Origin: an uncultured SAR116 cluster alpha proteobacterium
GTDB lineage: Bacteria > Pseudomonadota > Alphaproteobacteria > Puniceispirillales > Puniceispirillaceae
Direction: 5' to 3'
Assembly: GCA_902625725.1 (NCBI GenBank)
Contig: CACOCY010000007.1
Span: 44,968-108,967 of the forward strand
DNA length: 64,000 nt
Numbering within the stretch: the first letter of the stretch is position 1; each line of letters opens with the position of its first letter. Under the pieces are notes generated by a model. That model was not told the DNA's origin, ran no database searches, and saw nothing but the letters and a program-made list of their open reading frames with translations. Position numbers and translations under genes: made by a program. Shown here in pieces: positions 19,381 to 30,067 of the stretch.

Positions 19381-19409
19381 CTTGAATGCAGCACTTTGGT
19401 TTCTTAAAT
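19381..19409 (+). promoter_or_regulatory. Candidate heat-shock (sigma-32) promoter for clpB
   Basis: CTTGAA at 19381-19386, a 16 bp spacer, then CTTAAAT at 19403-19409. The -35 equals the sigma-32 consensus; the -10 is a partial match to CCCATNT. The arrangement is nearly identical to that before htpG at 24252-24280. It lies about 165 bp upstream of clpB, in a region without a gene. Confidence 0.45.
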
Positions 19410-19575
19410 TATAATGAGAAATAATGGTGTACAAAAGACATCATGGTCTGGATATAAAGTCAGATAAAGCTGCTTTTCAAGTTCCAATCTAACCAACATA
19501 AACCAACAAATAAACAACGGTTAGATGGATAATTTGAGCACAATTATGCAAGACGTTTAGGCAAAGGAATTAGAT

Positions 19576-22185
19576 ATGGATATGGATAATTTTACAACTA
19601 TTGCTCGCTCTGCTTTAACAGAGGCGCAAAGCTATGCACTTGCGCATTCAAATCCAAGTTTAACTGATCTACACCTTCTGTATTCTTTGCTGAAGAAAGA
19701 TGCTATATCCTCTCCAAAACTATTAAACAGGTCTGGCGTTGACTTGATAAAGTTAAGCAATGCTGTTGCACAAGCCGTTGAAAACTTGCCTAGAGTTGAG
19801 TCAGACACAACAGAGGTAAAGTTGCAGGTTGACCAAACACTTGCAAAAATTATCGCTAAATCAGCGCAATGGGCAAAAGATAGGGGAGACAGTTTTATTG
19901 CAAGCGATGCACTATTGTTAGCAATTACGGAATCAAATGGACCCGCAGGACAAATTCTAAAACAGCATAATTTGAATAAAATCGCTTTGAAACAGGAAAT
20001 CGAAACTCTTCGTCAAGGTCAAAAAATCAATAGTGATAGCGGTGAAGAGTTGTTTGAAAGCCTAGGTAAATATGCCCGTGATCTTACAAATGCAGCACTT
20101 AACGGCAAACTAGATCCTGTTATTGGTAGAGATGATGAAGTAAGAAGGACAATGCAGATTCTCGCAAGGAGAACAAAAAATAACCCTGTTTTAATTGGCG
20201 AGCCTGGCGTTGGTAAAACCGCAATTGCAGAGGGCCTTGCTCACCGCATTATTGCAGGGGATGTACCAGAGGCGTTATTAAACAAATCTATTCTTGCTCT
20301 TGACATGGGCGCATTAGTAGCTGGGGCAAAATACCGAGGCGAATTTGAAGAACGTTTAAAATCAGTAATAAATGAAGTGCAATCACGCGAAGGGGAAGTT
20401 ATTTTATTCATTGATGAGATGCATCAGCTAGTGGGTGCTGGCAAAACAGAAGGCGCCATGGACGCATCAAACTTATTAAAGCCGGCGTTAGCTCGTGGTG
20501 AATTGCATTGCATTGGTGCTACGACATTAAATGAATACCGAAACTATATCGAAAAAGACACTGCACTAGCACGCAGATTTCAACCTGTATATGTCGGAGA
20601 GCCAACAATTGAAGACACGATTTTTATTTTACGTGGACTTAAAGAAAAATATGAAGCCCATCATGGAATTCGAATAACAGATGATGCCCTCGTTACAGCG
20701 TCAAAATTATCGGATCGCTATATTAATGATAGATTTCTCCCAGATAAGGCAATAGATGTCATGGATGAAGCAGCCAGCTTCATTAGAATGCAATCTGATA
20801 GCAAGCCAGAAAAGCTTGACGTTATTGACAGGTCCATATTGCAGCTTAAAATAGAGCAAGCAGCTTTACAAAAAGAAAATAATTCTACCGACCAACTTAA
20901 GAGATTAGAACAAATCACAACCGAGCTCAAAAAGCTTGAAGCTGACTCAGAACTTCTTACAAAAAAATGGCAAAGTGCTAAATCAATATCTGAAGAAGTT
21001 AAGCAATTGCAATTAAAAATAGAAGATGCACGACATCTTTTAGAAAAATCTCAGCGAAATGGAAATCTTGAAAAAGCAGCAGAACTCACCTACTCCATTC
21101 TTCCTAGCCTGATGAATGAGCTAGATATTGCAAAAAAAGCGTTTGAAGAAAATGATGCTTTAGGGCAACAAGTTGAAAGTCGTCATATAGCACAAATTAT
21201 ATGCCAATGGACGGGTATTCCTGTCTCAAAAATGCTTGCAGGTGAAGAAGAAAAATTACTCCAGATGGAAAAGCAACTGGCATCTCAGGTAGTTGGGCAG
21301 AACGAAGCAATCTCTGCCATTTCGAATGCTATCAGACGCTCCCGCTCTGGTTTAAGTGACCCTAATCTGCCTCTCGGTAGTTTTTTAATGCTTGGCCCAA
21401 CGGGCGTTGGAAAAACAGAATTAGCAAAAGCACTTGCTGAATTTTTATTTGATAAGAAAGAAGCAATCCTTCGACTTGACATGTCTGAATACATGGAAAA
21501 ACACTCAGTTTCCAGACTTATAGGTGCCCCTCCTGGTTACGTTGGATATGAAGAGGGAGGTAGCCTGACAGAAGCAGTAAGAAGACGTCCTTACCAAATA
21601 ATCCTATTTGACGAGGTAGAAAAAGCACATCGTGATGTCTTTAATATTCTTTTACAAGTCCTAGATGAAGGCAAACTTACAGATAGTCAGGGACATAATG
21701 TAGATTTTCGAAATACCCTTATTTTATTAACATCTAACCTTGGCGCGGAGCATCTACTTGAACTGAATAAATCAGAGCCTGTAGAAAAAGCTAAAGAGCG
21801 AGTAATGTCAGAAGTTCGAACGGCTTTTAGACCAGAATTTTTAAATAGATTAGAAGCTATTTTACTGTTTCAACGATTATCTAGACAAAGTATGGCAAAA
21901 ATAGTTGATATACAGATAAAAGAACTTAAAAATAGACTGCTTGAGCGTTCGGTTAAAATTGAGATTTCAGATACGGCCAAAGCGTGGCTTGGAGACAAAG
22001 GTTACGATCCGCATTATGGAGCGCGTCCACTCAGACGACAGATCCAAATGCATATACAAAACCCATTAGCTGAAGATTTAATATCAGGTAGATATATTGA
22101 CGGCGATGAAATCTATGTAGATGTATCAGATATTAATGATGGACTACTTTTTCATAAACAAAGTGACTTAGTAAATGTTAAATAG
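19576..22185 (+). CDS. clpB: ATP-dependent disaggregase ClpB
   Basis: An 869-residue Hsp100 chaperone that rescues aggregated proteins with DnaK. Domains in order: Clp N-domain (1-150), first AAA+ module with Walker [10 protein letters not shown] and Walker B LFIDEMH, the coiled-coil middle domain (about 400-530, rich in Lys, Glu and Gln), second AAA+ module with GPTGVGKTE and [10 protein letters not shown], and a C-terminal D2-small domain. The [15 protein letters not shown] pore loop and [10 protein letters not shown] are visible. The start has an AAGGAA ribosome site; a second in-frame ATG two codons later is possible. Confidence 0.97.
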   Translation: MDMDNFTTIARSALTEAQSYALAHSNPSLTDLHLLYSLLKKDAISSPKLLNRSGVDLIKLSNAVAQAVENLPRVESDTTEVKLQVDQTLAKIIAKSAQWAKDRGDSFIASDALLLAITESNGPAGQILKQHNLNKIALKQEIETLRQGQKINSDSGEELFESLGKYARDLTNAALNGKLDPVIGRDDEVRRTMQILARRTKNNPVLIGEPGVGKTAIAEGLAHRIIAGDVPEALLNKSILALDMGALVAGAKYRGEFEERLKSVINEVQSREGEVILFIDEMHQLVGAGKTEGAMDASNLLKPALARGELHCIGATTLNEYRNYIEKDTALARRFQPVYVGEPTIEDTIFILRGLKEKYEAHHGIRITDDALVTASKLSDRYINDRFLPDKAIDVMDEAASFIRMQSDSKPEKLDVIDRSILQLKIEQAALQKENNSTDQLKRLEQITTELKKLEADSELLTKKWQSAKSISEEVKQLQLKIEDARHLLEKSQRNGNLEKAAELTYSILPSLMNELDIAKKAFEENDALGQQVESRHIAQIICQWTGIPVSKMLAGEEEKLLQMEKQLASQVVGQNEAISAISNAIRRSRSGLSDPNLPLGSFLMLGPTGVGKTELAKALAEFLFDKKEAILRLDMSEYMEKHSVSRLIGAPPGYVGYEEGGSLTEAVRRRPYQIILFDEVEKAHRDVFNILLQVLDEGKLTDSQGHNVDFRNTLILLTSNLGAEHLLELNKSEPVEKAKERVMSEVRTAFRPEFLNRLEAILLFQRLSRQSMAKIVDIQIKELKNRLLERSVKIEISDTAKAWLGDKGYDPHYGARPLRRQIQMHIQNPLAEDLISGRYIDGDEIYVDVSDINDGLLFHKQSDLVNVK

Positions 22186-22294
22186 AAGGTAAACTAATTT
22201 ATCAATTATATAGAATTGCTTTTAACTATGATAAAAACCGCTATGATAAAAATATATTTTTTTTTGAAAGACGCTATTTTACAAAAAGAAAAAA

Positions 22295-24181
22295 TTAGTC
22301 TGACACCATATCGCCTTTTATTGAAGAGGTCATCACACGTGTAAGACGTTTGGAAAATTCTGTTAGGTCGGTTGGTATACGTCCCTCAACAATTTGCGCC
22401 TGATCGAACAAAAGATATGCTGCATCATCAACTAATTCACTATCCTTACTGCCTGATTTTGAGCCAGCCATTTTATTCAAGCTAATCACAAGATCATGAT
22501 CCGGATTAATTTCCAAAATTCGCGGTGCACCTTGAAAATCTCTATTATGGGCCTTCATCAATCTTTCCATCTGAATATCCATTCCATTCTCGTCAGCCAC
22601 TAGACAAGCTGGACTCTCCGTAAGATTTGCTGATAGGCGCACATCAGAAATATTCTCCCCTAAATTCGATTTAATTCGAGCGATAAGTAAATCAAATTTT
22701 GACGGATCTGTTTTTTTCTTTTCAGACTTCTCAGGCTCAAATTTGTCAAGGTCAAGTGCACCTCTACTGGCAGACTTGAATTTTTTGCCTTCAAACTCTG
22801 AAACTAAGGGGAGCCAGAATTCGTCAATCGGGTCACTTAAAACAATCACGTCTATATCGCGAGCCTTAAATCCTTCAATATGTGGGCTTATTTCGGCCTG
22901 TTCAACTGTTTCAGAAGATAAGTAATATATCTCTTCCTGTTGGTCTTTCATATCCGTAACATATTGCGAAAGACTTATATAATCGCTATTTTTGCATGAA
23001 TAGAAGCGACATAATTCTAGAATTTTTTCTCTAAAATCTGCATCCTCATATAGACCTTCTTTAACCACCAAACCGAAATCGAGCCAGAACTTTTGATATT
23101 CTTCCTTATTTTTTCCTGCATTTTTCTTTAATTCAGACAACACACGCCGTATGATTGTCTTTTTAATTTTATTTATAGCAGGAACTTTTTGTAACATCTC
23201 CCTACTAACGTTTAAATCTAAGTCTGGCGTGTCAACTACACCTCGTACAAATCGAAGCCAATTAGGGACTAAATCTTCGCATTCATCTGTTATAAAAACA
23301 CGATTAATATAAAGTTGAAGACGTGATTTACGCTCAGGGTTGAATAAATCCATTGGGCGGGTGCTTGGAACAAATAAAAGACTAGTAAAATTAGTGACGC
23401 CCTCTGTCACATTATGCATTGTCAAATAAGGATTATCATAGGCATTACTCGCTTGCTGATAGAAAGAATTGTATTGCTCTTGTGTGATATCCGACTTAGG
23501 TCTCGTCCAAATCGCAGAGGCACTATTTATCTTCGTACTTGCTTCAGCATCAAGCCAATATATTGGAATAGAAAGATGGTCAGAGTATTTTTTAACCATA
23601 TAAGAAATTCTCTGCTCCTCCAGAAATTCCTTTGCATCTTTTTTTAAATGAAGAACAATATCTGTCCCCTCCTCATCACGTTCAGCATTGTCAATTCCAT
23701 ATCCAGTGGAGCCATCTGAATTCCATTTATAAGCTTCACTACTACCTACTTTTCTTGATATAACGTCGACGGTCTCCGCTACCATAAATGCCGCATAAAA
23801 ACCAACACCAAATTGTCCAATCAAAGAAAGCTTATTTTCGTCATTTTGTGCAGATGTTTTAAGTTGCTCTATAAAATTCTTCGTACCAGAACGCGCGATA
23901 GTGCCAAGAGAAGATATCATGTCATCTGAGTCCATTCCAACACCATTATCAGATATGGTAAGTGTCTTAGCCTTTTTATCAGACTTTATCTGGATCTGTA
24001 GTTCCTGTTTAGCTTGCAAGGATTGGTCTGTAGAAGCAAGAAACCGCCTTTTATCGATAGCATCTGAAGCGTTAGAAATTAATTCTCGTAAAAAGATTTC
24101 GCGATTGGAATAAAGCGAATGAATAACTATATCTAATATCTTACTAGTATCTGCTTCGAAAGCCCTATTTTCAATAGTCAT
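22295..24181 (-). CDS. htpG: Chaperone HtpG (Hsp90)
   Basis: A 628-residue cytosolic Hsp90. The N-terminal ATPase has ELISNASDAIDKRRF, SDNGVGMD, LGTIARSGTK and GQFGVGFYAAFMVA. The middle domain has the FVRGVVDTPDLDLNVSRE-type segment with the catalytic arginine, and the C-terminal dimerisation domain follows. It is convergent with clpB, 109 bp apart, an unusual but sensible pairing of stress chaperones. A heat-shock-like promoter lies upstream. Confidence 0.97.
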   Translation of the reverse strand: MTIENRAFEADTSKILDIVIHSLYSNREIFLRELISNASDAIDKRRFLASTDQSLQAKQELQIQIKSDKKAKTLTISDNGVGMDSDDMISSLGTIARSGTKNFIEQLKTSAQNDENKLSLIGQFGVGFYAAFMVAETVDVISRKVGSSEAYKWNSDGSTGYGIDNAERDEEGTDIVLHLKKDAKEFLEEQRISYMVKKYSDHLSIPIYWLDAEASTKINSASAIWTRPKSDITQEQYNSFYQQASNAYDNPYLTMHNVTEGVTNFTSLLFVPSTRPMDLFNPERKSRLQLYINRVFITDECEDLVPNWLRFVRGVVDTPDLDLNVSREMLQKVPAINKIKKTIIRRVLSELKKNAGKNKEEYQKFWLDFGLVVKEGLYEDADFREKILELCRFYSCKNSDYISLSQYVTDMKDQQEEIYYLSSETVEQAEISPHIEGFKARDIDVIVLSDPIDEFWLPLVSEFEGKKFKSASRGALDLDKFEPEKSEKKKTDPSKFDLLIARIKSNLGENISDVRLSANLTESPACLVADENGMDIQMERLMKAHNRDFQGAPRILEINPDHDLVISLNKMAGSKSGSKDSELVDDAAYLLFDQAQIVEGRIPTDLTEFSKRLTRVMTSSIKGDMVSD

Positions 24182-24251
24182 TTTAAATCTTTTCCTTTAT
24201 TTTTTAAATTGAATTTGAATGATACCTAATTTAATCATTTTCTTGATTAGC

Positions 24252-24280
24252 ATTTAGGCATCTCAAGAATAGTATTCAAG
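24252..24280 (-). promoter_or_regulatory. Candidate heat-shock (sigma-32) promoter for htpG
   Basis: On the minus strand CTTGAA (24280-24275) is followed after 16 bp by CCTAAAT (24258-24252), resembling the sigma-32 consensus CTTGAA/CCCATNT. It lies about 70 bp before the htpG ATG. Its layout mirrors that before clpB, which raises confidence in both. Confidence 0.45.
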
Positions 24281-24317
24281 GGCAACGTAATTATGAGTTT
24301 TTTTATTTGTGTAAAAA

Positions 24318-24650
24318 ATGAAAAGTAAAATATATAAAATATGCCAAATCCAAGAATGGACAAAAGCTAAAGAAAAAGGATTTTATGCTGGTTCAAAAAT
24401 TGATATATCGGATGGATTCATACACTTTTCTACTCAAGAACAGTTAGTAACTACGGCAAAAAAGCACTTCAAAGGTCAAAAAAATTTAATTCTTATTGAA
24501 GTTGACGCCAAAACATTACAAGTCAAATGGGAACCCTCAAGAGGTGGTGATGTGTTTCCTCATTTATATGAAAATTGGAATTTGAATGGCTCTGAAAAAA
24601 CGTGGGAATTATTACTTGACGACAACAATAATCCTATAATCCCTATTTGA
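24318..24650 (+). CDS. DUF952 family protein
   Basis: A 110-residue small cytosolic protein. It matches DUF952: KIYKICQIQEWTKAKEKGFY near the start, DGFIHFSTQEQL in the middle and RGGDVFPHLYENWN near the end. The conserved His and Arg-Gly-Gly residues suggest an ADP-ribosyl-like fold proposed for the family, but no activity is established. It is divergent from htpG and convergent with dabA; no operon partner. Confidence 0.85.
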   Translation: MKSKIYKICQIQEWTKAKEKGFYAGSKIDISDGFIHFSTQEQLVTTAKKHFKGQKNLILIEVDAKTLQVKWEPSRGGDVFPHLYENWNLNGSEKTWELLLDDNNNPIIPI

Positions 24651-24728
24651 AGTAAGTTTTGTGAATATTGTTGCATGGTACAGATGTTCCAAAAAATATA
24701 TTTTGCTAAGTTTTTCATAGTTATAAAT

Positions 24729-27503
24729 TTATGTATTTCTAACTTTCAGCCAACCTTCTATAGGTTTATATAAAAATATTTCTGTTTTGGTTAGCTTCTC
24801 TATTGAAAAAAGACGAACCCATTCGTTATCGAAAAGTAGCCTTAGGGATTCTTGCCTTTTTATTATATTGAGAATCTCCTTTCTTGGAGCGTCAATAAAA
24901 ACACATAGCCTTAAAGGTTCGTGAAAAATATTCTCACCATTTGTAGTCGTCTGTATCGGAAGTCCAACCCTTAAATCACTTTGTGGTCCGGACATTACAC
25001 CAATATTTCCAACTACATTATGATATATTTTGTTACCGCTTCCAAAGATCTCTGGATCAGTGGTGGAAAAGTAATGTTCGGCATTTATCCATTGACCTAC
25101 AATCATTGGCCCCATCAATATACCTTCTAAGAGCGCACCGTCCGGATCTTTTGTATGGTCGTATGAATTTAAAAAAGCTCTCCCTTTTAAATTTATATCA
25201 ATCGTCAAACTGCGTTTTCCTATGATGAAGGATGCATTTCCGGAAAGTCCCCATTCTGGTCTAGTTTCACTCCAATCGCCAGACCTTCTAAGCACCTCTT
25301 TTTTTACCTCTTTTGGTTGGAGGTTTTTATCCAAACCTGGCAATTTTTTGCATCTTTCGATAGTATTTCGAACTGCTGCTTTTTCTAAGTCTAATTTTAT
25401 AGCCTCTAGCTCCTTTAAATGAGAATACGGGACATCGTCAATATCCAAAATCTGAACGTAATCTGTTGTGGTATTGTGAACCGCGCTAACAAAATGTGTA
25501 TCTTCGGGAATAAATATACCATTTCTTTTAAGTTGTTTTCGTACACTAACTTTATTTACAATTTTAACAAATAGACGGGAATTTGGTTCTCCAGAGTTGC
25601 CTCCACAAGCCCCACAATTCAGCGCAGCCTCATAGGGATTATTTTCAGATAAACTTGTGTGAGCAGTCACCAATACAATTCGTGCAAAATCTTTTGTGAT
25701 GCCCATTGTCTTAAGTGCATCCTCAACGTACGAAATTTGTTCTTTTTCCGTTAACCGAAAATTCGAGTCCTCCTGATTTATTAGGATTTCTGTGGTTACG
25801 GGAACAACCAAAACTTCTTTTATTAGTTTCCACCACTTTCGATATACACCTGGATAAAAAGTCCTTTCAATTAAGTGCCAACCAAAAAACCAACCAAAGG
25901 CTTCAACTGTTATAAAAGGAGAAATAAAATTATTTTTCAAATTGTTGAAAGTTTTTTTGATTATTTTTGATATTTTTTTTACTTTTTGGTTCTTGATCTC
26001 TTTATTCTGCTCTCCGCTCCTAATCACCTCATTAACTAAATGTTTTGGCTGAATAATTGCAGGACACTGCGCAGTGAAATGCTGTTTGCCATGAGCACAC
26101 ACACTTATTGGAATGCCAAAAAAACCAGCAAAACCATATGTTTCGTAGTCTCCAATAGCTTCCAAATTTCTTCTAAACGGCTCTGACCTCACATCTATAC
26201 AGAACATTAATTGTGCAGCTGGTCGATGGATATATGAACTCTCTTCTTTTACATTATTCGGGGGTGTTTTTAGCTCAGAAATTAACTCTTGAATGTACCC
26301 ATGCTCGTAAGCATCAAGCCAAATAGGTCCATGCTCCGCTTCTGGTAGCTCATTAACCCAGAGAAGTAGACTTTCTAATTTTTGAGGTGTTGCTTCTTGC
26401 ATTTCTGTTACAGGGATTTTTAGACTATCTGCTATATTAAGCAGTTGCCAAGCAGCAACAAGACGTTCATCCTCTTTTAAAGGTAAATCTCTTAGTTTTT
26501 TTTCTTCAAAAAAAGCGATTGTCTTGAAATTACCTTCCTTTTTAATTTCACGCCAGCAAGTTTTCCCCACCATTTCCCATTCATAAAATAATCTTACCGC
26601 AAGATACTGCACCAAATCGATAGGGTATTTTTTTTGCCATGGATATTCGAGATTTTTTGACCGCCAGTTTATAAAGCTAGACCAGCCATGCAAACTCGCT
26701 AATTGAAGAGAAATATATTCCTGCCAAGATTCTTTTGGAATACACAGCATATTAAGTTTTTCAAGAACAGTCTCAGCGGGATTTTTTGGTAGCGCTTTAA
26801 TTTTTTTATCACTATTTCTTATTCCACAAGCTGACCACTCATCTGACGCTAGAGACCTCCAGGCCTCATAAAAGCCTTTCTCTCTGTCAGGCATAGACCA
26901 TGTTGCATGCCCTTCATCCATAAAAGACTCACACCATTTTATAAGTTCATTATTTACTCGCTCTACAATATTCGTATTAAAAGACCTATCGCACCATTCT
27001 GCAGAAGTCATATTTTTATACACGAACGTTGGGCTAATTTTCTGATGAGAGACAATATCTATTTTCTTAGAAATTAATCTTATTGTTTTTTCATTTGGCA
27101 AATTATTTAAAAATGAGTGCAAAGAATGCCGCAAAGGGGGAGTTATGCCTTTTAGGAAATGAGCACGAATTACTAATGACCTATTTATTTGTTTTCCGCC
27201 CAATTCTATACTACTATCTTTCCCGTGTTTTAAAACATGTGACTGTATTGCAGAGTCGAGATGGATAATTTTAATTCTGCCCGACTCTACCTGTTTTCTA
27301 TATTTTTCATTGGGAAGATATCCTCGACTTCCTAAAAATTGATTTGCTACACGGATTGCCTCGTGAAATGGAAGATTCTCAAGGCTATTTATTGGGTTAT
27401 GGTGAACAAAATAGGGCATGGGCCAACTATGCCCAACTACACGGCTTGCTTTTTCAACTAAGCTATCTAGTTCCATAAGTTCTTCTTTTTGATAGCTCAT
27501 CAT
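24729..27503 (-). CDS. dabA: Inorganic-carbon transporter subunit DabA (DUF2309)
   Basis: A 924-residue peripheral protein of the energy-coupled DAB inorganic-carbon uptake system, which is thought to work as a vectorial carbonic anhydrase. The beta-carbonic-anhydrase-like zinc site is intact: MFCIDVRSE gives Cys435 and Asp437, TAHTS gives His615, and NCGACGG gives Cys630 (Cys633 next to it). The spacing (two between Cys and Asp, fifteen between His and Cys) equals that described for characterised DabA. The start overlaps the dabB stop (ATGA), so the two are coupled. No carboxysome or RuBisCO gene is present, so an anaplerotic or heterotrophic CO2-supply role is likely. Confidence 0.92.
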   Translation of the reverse strand: MMSYQKEELMELDSLVEKASRVVGHSWPMPYFVHHNPINSLENLPFHEAIRVANQFLGSRGYLPNEKYRKQVESGRIKIIHLDSAIQSHVLKHGKDSSIELGGKQINRSLVIRAHFLKGITPPLRHSLHSFLNNLPNEKTIRLISKKIDIVSHQKISPTFVYKNMTSAEWCDRSFNTNIVERVNNELIKWCESFMDEGHATWSMPDREKGFYEAWRSLASDEWSACGIRNSDKKIKALPKNPAETVLEKLNMLCIPKESWQEYISLQLASLHGWSSFINWRSKNLEYPWQKKYPIDLVQYLAVRLFYEWEMVGKTCWREIKKEGNFKTIAFFEEKKLRDLPLKEDERLVAAWQLLNIADSLKIPVTEMQEATPQKLESLLLWVNELPEAEHGPIWLDAYEHGYIQELISELKTPPNNVKEESSYIHRPAAQLMFCIDVRSEPFRRNLEAIGDYETYGFAGFFGIPISVCAHGKQHFTAQCPAIIQPKHLVNEVIRSGEQNKEIKNQKVKKISKIIKKTFNNLKNNFISPFITVEAFGWFFGWHLIERTFYPGVYRKWWKLIKEVLVVPVTTEILINQEDSNFRLTEKEQISYVEDALKTMGITKDFARIVLVTAHTSLSENNPYEAALNCGACGGNSGEPNSRLFVKIVNKVSVRKQLKRNGIFIPEDTHFVSAVHNTTTDYVQILDIDDVPYSHLKELEAIKLDLEKAAVRNTIERCKKLPGLDKNLQPKEVKKEVLRRSGDWSETRPEWGLSGNASFIIGKRSLTIDINLKGRAFLNSYDHTKDPDGALLEGILMGPMIVGQWINAEHYFSTTDPEIFGSGNKIYHNVVGNIGVMSGPQSDLRVGLPIQTTTNGENIFHEPLRLCVFIDAPRKEILNIIKRQESLRLLFDNEWVRLFSIEKLTKTEIFLYKPIEGWLKVRNT

Positions 27504-30067
27504 ATTTTAAAGCCAATCATGAGCAACAACATATTGAAGAAATTATTCAACCAATCGATGAAGATGTGAAAAGGAATTAAGAGCATTATTAAAACGGTTA
27601 TCAATATTAAAATTTCTGCAAAAGAAAAATCTTTGTAATAAATATTGTCTTTAAATGCTCCAAACAAAATAGACTGCATCACTTTAAAAAAATACCAACA
27701 AGACATAAACCATATTAGTATTATGCTTACCAACTCAAACGAAATACCATTTGAATGATTTATTAAAATTCCCAAATAACTGAAGAAAAATGAAAACGGA
27801 GGCAAACCCACAGCTGCCATTACGAGTAGAGCGAAAAATACTGAAAAATAAGGCATTGTTCTGAATAGGCCTGTGATATTATTTATTTCCAGTTCGCCAT
27901 AGCGACTAGCTAATTGCCCAACTGCGAGAAAAAGGCCCCAAATAATTAGGGTTAATGACCAAGCATAAGAAATTGCATAATCTGAGATACTGCCTAGTTG
28001 TGATATATGTAACCAAAAAATAGAGTAAAGTGCCACAGCACTGTACGTTATCAAGTGCAAAATTGAGAACTGAAAAAACGTTTTTATTGTAGCCCAAAAA
28101 GCACCTACGATAGACAAAATAGTAATTACTGGTAATAGTTCTTTTGGTACTTCAGAAATTACTGAACTTGCAAGATAAATTCCTAAAAAAGGAAATGCTA
28201 AAGCTAGACCTAAACGAAATATCCTAGATGTTTTTTTCATACCAATTACATAAATTCCATGGAAAGGAAACAATGGAAGACATGCAGCTGAAACTAGAAA
28301 TATAATAGTTGTCTTAACAGATATCTCTGAAAAGCTAATTGTCTGCAAGTATAAAAATAAAATGGGAATTATTAAAATAATTACAAAGAAAGATCGCGTT
28401 TGATAGAGTTTTTTACAATACGTTCTCATACCACCAATGACTTGGTCGGATAGATTATCAAGATAAAGGCGGTTCAATAAAAATAAATATGCGCGTCTTT
28501 TTATTTGCCTTAAAAATATAAACTCTGTTCTAAATGAGAAGCGATACAGAGAAAAAAACCAAATCATAAAAATTGAAAAGATAATAATAAATACAAGCAC
28601 CATAAATAAATAAAATGGCAATTCGCCAGCGAGAAGATACCTTTTAAGCTCAGAAGGGTTAACCACAAGAAAGTGTGCGAAACTCTCCGCTGCAAAAAAA
28701 TAAGCCGCCCCAATTAAAGATATGGCGCCCAGCATACTTATTTTTGTTTTGAACGATGCTTCAAGTTTTACGAGAGTTAACATTGCTTGGGATGTACATG
28801 CCCAACTAAAAAGTAAAAAGATGAATAGCGCATGGTAATCTAGATAAGAAATCTCAAGAACAAAATGCACTCCACATAAGATTAATATTGGAAAAAAGAG
28901 CGAGAAAGTAAGGGTCGAAAACAAATTCGTAAAACCAACCTTCTTAAAGTCAGAAATCTCAGAAGGTGCTGATGGGTACTTCCTAATATTATGAATACCT
29001 TTTCCAGTATTGAGAAATATGTCGGCTTTAAATAGACCATGAGCAATTAGGTGAAAAACAGCGAAATGAAATGCCCCCAGGCCACATGCCATCATCATAT
29101 ATCCCATTTGACCAATCGTTGAATAGCCTAATGTTTTCTTTATATCATTTTGTACTAGCATCATAGATGTGGCTAAAATCGCAGTCAGAAGCCCAACAAA
29201 TAAAACAATGTGTAAAGTTGTTGAACTTAACGAATACAAGGGTGCTAAACGAGCGAGTAAAAATCCCCCCACATTTATTAATCCTGCATGTAAAAGAGCA
29301 TGAATAGGTGTAGGCGCAAAAAGAGAATCTGGCACCCACGTGTGAAAAGGCATTTGGGCGGATTTACTCATAGCTCCAACAAAGATCAACAATGTAATTA
29401 ATGTTGTGCCCCTAAATTCAAAGCCTGTGCCAAAAAATGAAAACATTGTTTCATCAATAGAAGCACTCTTGAATAGTAGTTCAAACTCTAGTGTTCCAAA
29501 AAGATTAAACGCAATTACAATACCACTTAAGAATATAAGGTCTCCTGCTCGCAAAACAATAAAAGTACGAAAACCACTTTTTACTGTAGGACCATGTGAA
29601 TAATTATGAGAGAGCAAGCAAAGAAACCAACCTAGTAGTTGCCAGAAGATAAACAGCATTATCAAATCAGCACAGGATACCATAAATAATAAAGTTGATA
29701 TACATAGTGCAAGTAGGGTTAAATACCGATTATATCCTGAGTCTTGTTGCAGATATCGGATGGAATAGCGATATAAAATCACTCCAAAACTAGAAATAAA
29801 TAACATCATTACAGCAGAAAGCCTGTCAATCGACATTTTGACTTCTGGTAAAATGCTCCAATTTATTGAAAATAAATTTATGCGGTTAACGTCTGGGGCT
29901 TGTATCGCCTGAATTAATACCATTAAAGATGCTAAAACACTAACAATCATAAGCCACCAGCTGGCGGAATAGATTGAAACTTTTTTACTCCTGTTAGGAA
30001 ATAGTGTAAATAAAGCTGCTAATAATGGAGCAAAAGGAATTAGTAATGGAAATAGGTTTAGAATCAT
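27500..30067 (-). CDS. dabB: DabB-type proton-channel subunit with NuoM-like C-terminal half
   Basis: An 855-residue membrane protein, much longer than usual DabB (about 500-600 residues). Residues 1-about 520 match the NuoL-like DabB: MSKSAQMPFHTWVPDSLFAP, IHALLHAGLINVGGFLLAR, QNDIKKTLGYSTIGQMGYM and HLIAHGLFKADIFL. From about residue 555 a second antiporter-like module appears: ACLPLFPFHGIYV (about 592) and LFRTMPYFSVFF, VGLPPFSFFFSYLGIL align with NuoM from helix 7 onward. In that half the two channel lysines are absent. It is translated with dabA and should couple ion flow to CO2 hydration. Confidence 0.85.
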   Translation of the reverse strand: MILNLFPLLIPFAPLLAALFTLFPNRSKKVSIYSASWWLMIVSVLASLMVLIQAIQAPDVNRINLFSINWSILPEVKMSIDRLSAVMMLFISSFGVILYRYSIRYLQQDSGYNRYLTLLALCISTLLFMVSCADLIMLFIFWQLLGWFLCLLSHNYSHGPTVKSGFRTFIVLRAGDLIFLSGIVIAFNLFGTLEFELLFKSASIDETMFSFFGTGFEFRGTTLITLLIFVGAMSKSAQMPFHTWVPDSLFAPTPIHALLHAGLINVGGFLLARLAPLYSLSSTTLHIVLFVGLLTAILATSMMLVQNDIKKTLGYSTIGQMGYMMMACGLGAFHFAVFHLIAHGLFKADIFLNTGKGIHNIRKYPSAPSEISDFKKVGFTNLFSTLTFSLFFPILILCGVHFVLEISYLDYHALFIFLLFSWACTSQAMLTLVKLEASFKTKISMLGAISLIGAAYFFAAESFAHFLVVNPSELKRYLLAGELPFYLFMVLVFIIIFSIFMIWFFSLYRFSFRTEFIFLRQIKRRAYLFLLNRLYLDNLSDQVIGGMRTYCKKLYQTRSFFVIILIIPILFLYLQTISFSEISVKTTIIFLVSAACLPLFPFHGIYVIGMKKTSRIFRLGLALAFPFLGIYLASSVISEVPKELLPVITILSIVGAFWATIKTFFQFSILHLITYSAVALYSIFWLHISQLGSISDYAISYAWSLTLIIWGLFLAVGQLASRYGELEINNITGLFRTMPYFSVFFALLVMAAVGLPPFSFFFSYLGILINHSNGISFELVSIILIWFMSCWYFFKVMQSILFGAFKDNIYYKDFSFAEILILITVLIMLLIPFHIFIDWLNNFFNMLLLMIGFKI

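Noticed and set aside
19346..19575. Possible small gene or RNA before clpB
   Set aside because: Only short frames; a candidate heat-shock promoter explains the region better.
22229..22254. Short direct repeat (CTATGATAAAAA twice) between clpB and htpG
   Set aside because: Too short and AT-rich to support a function.
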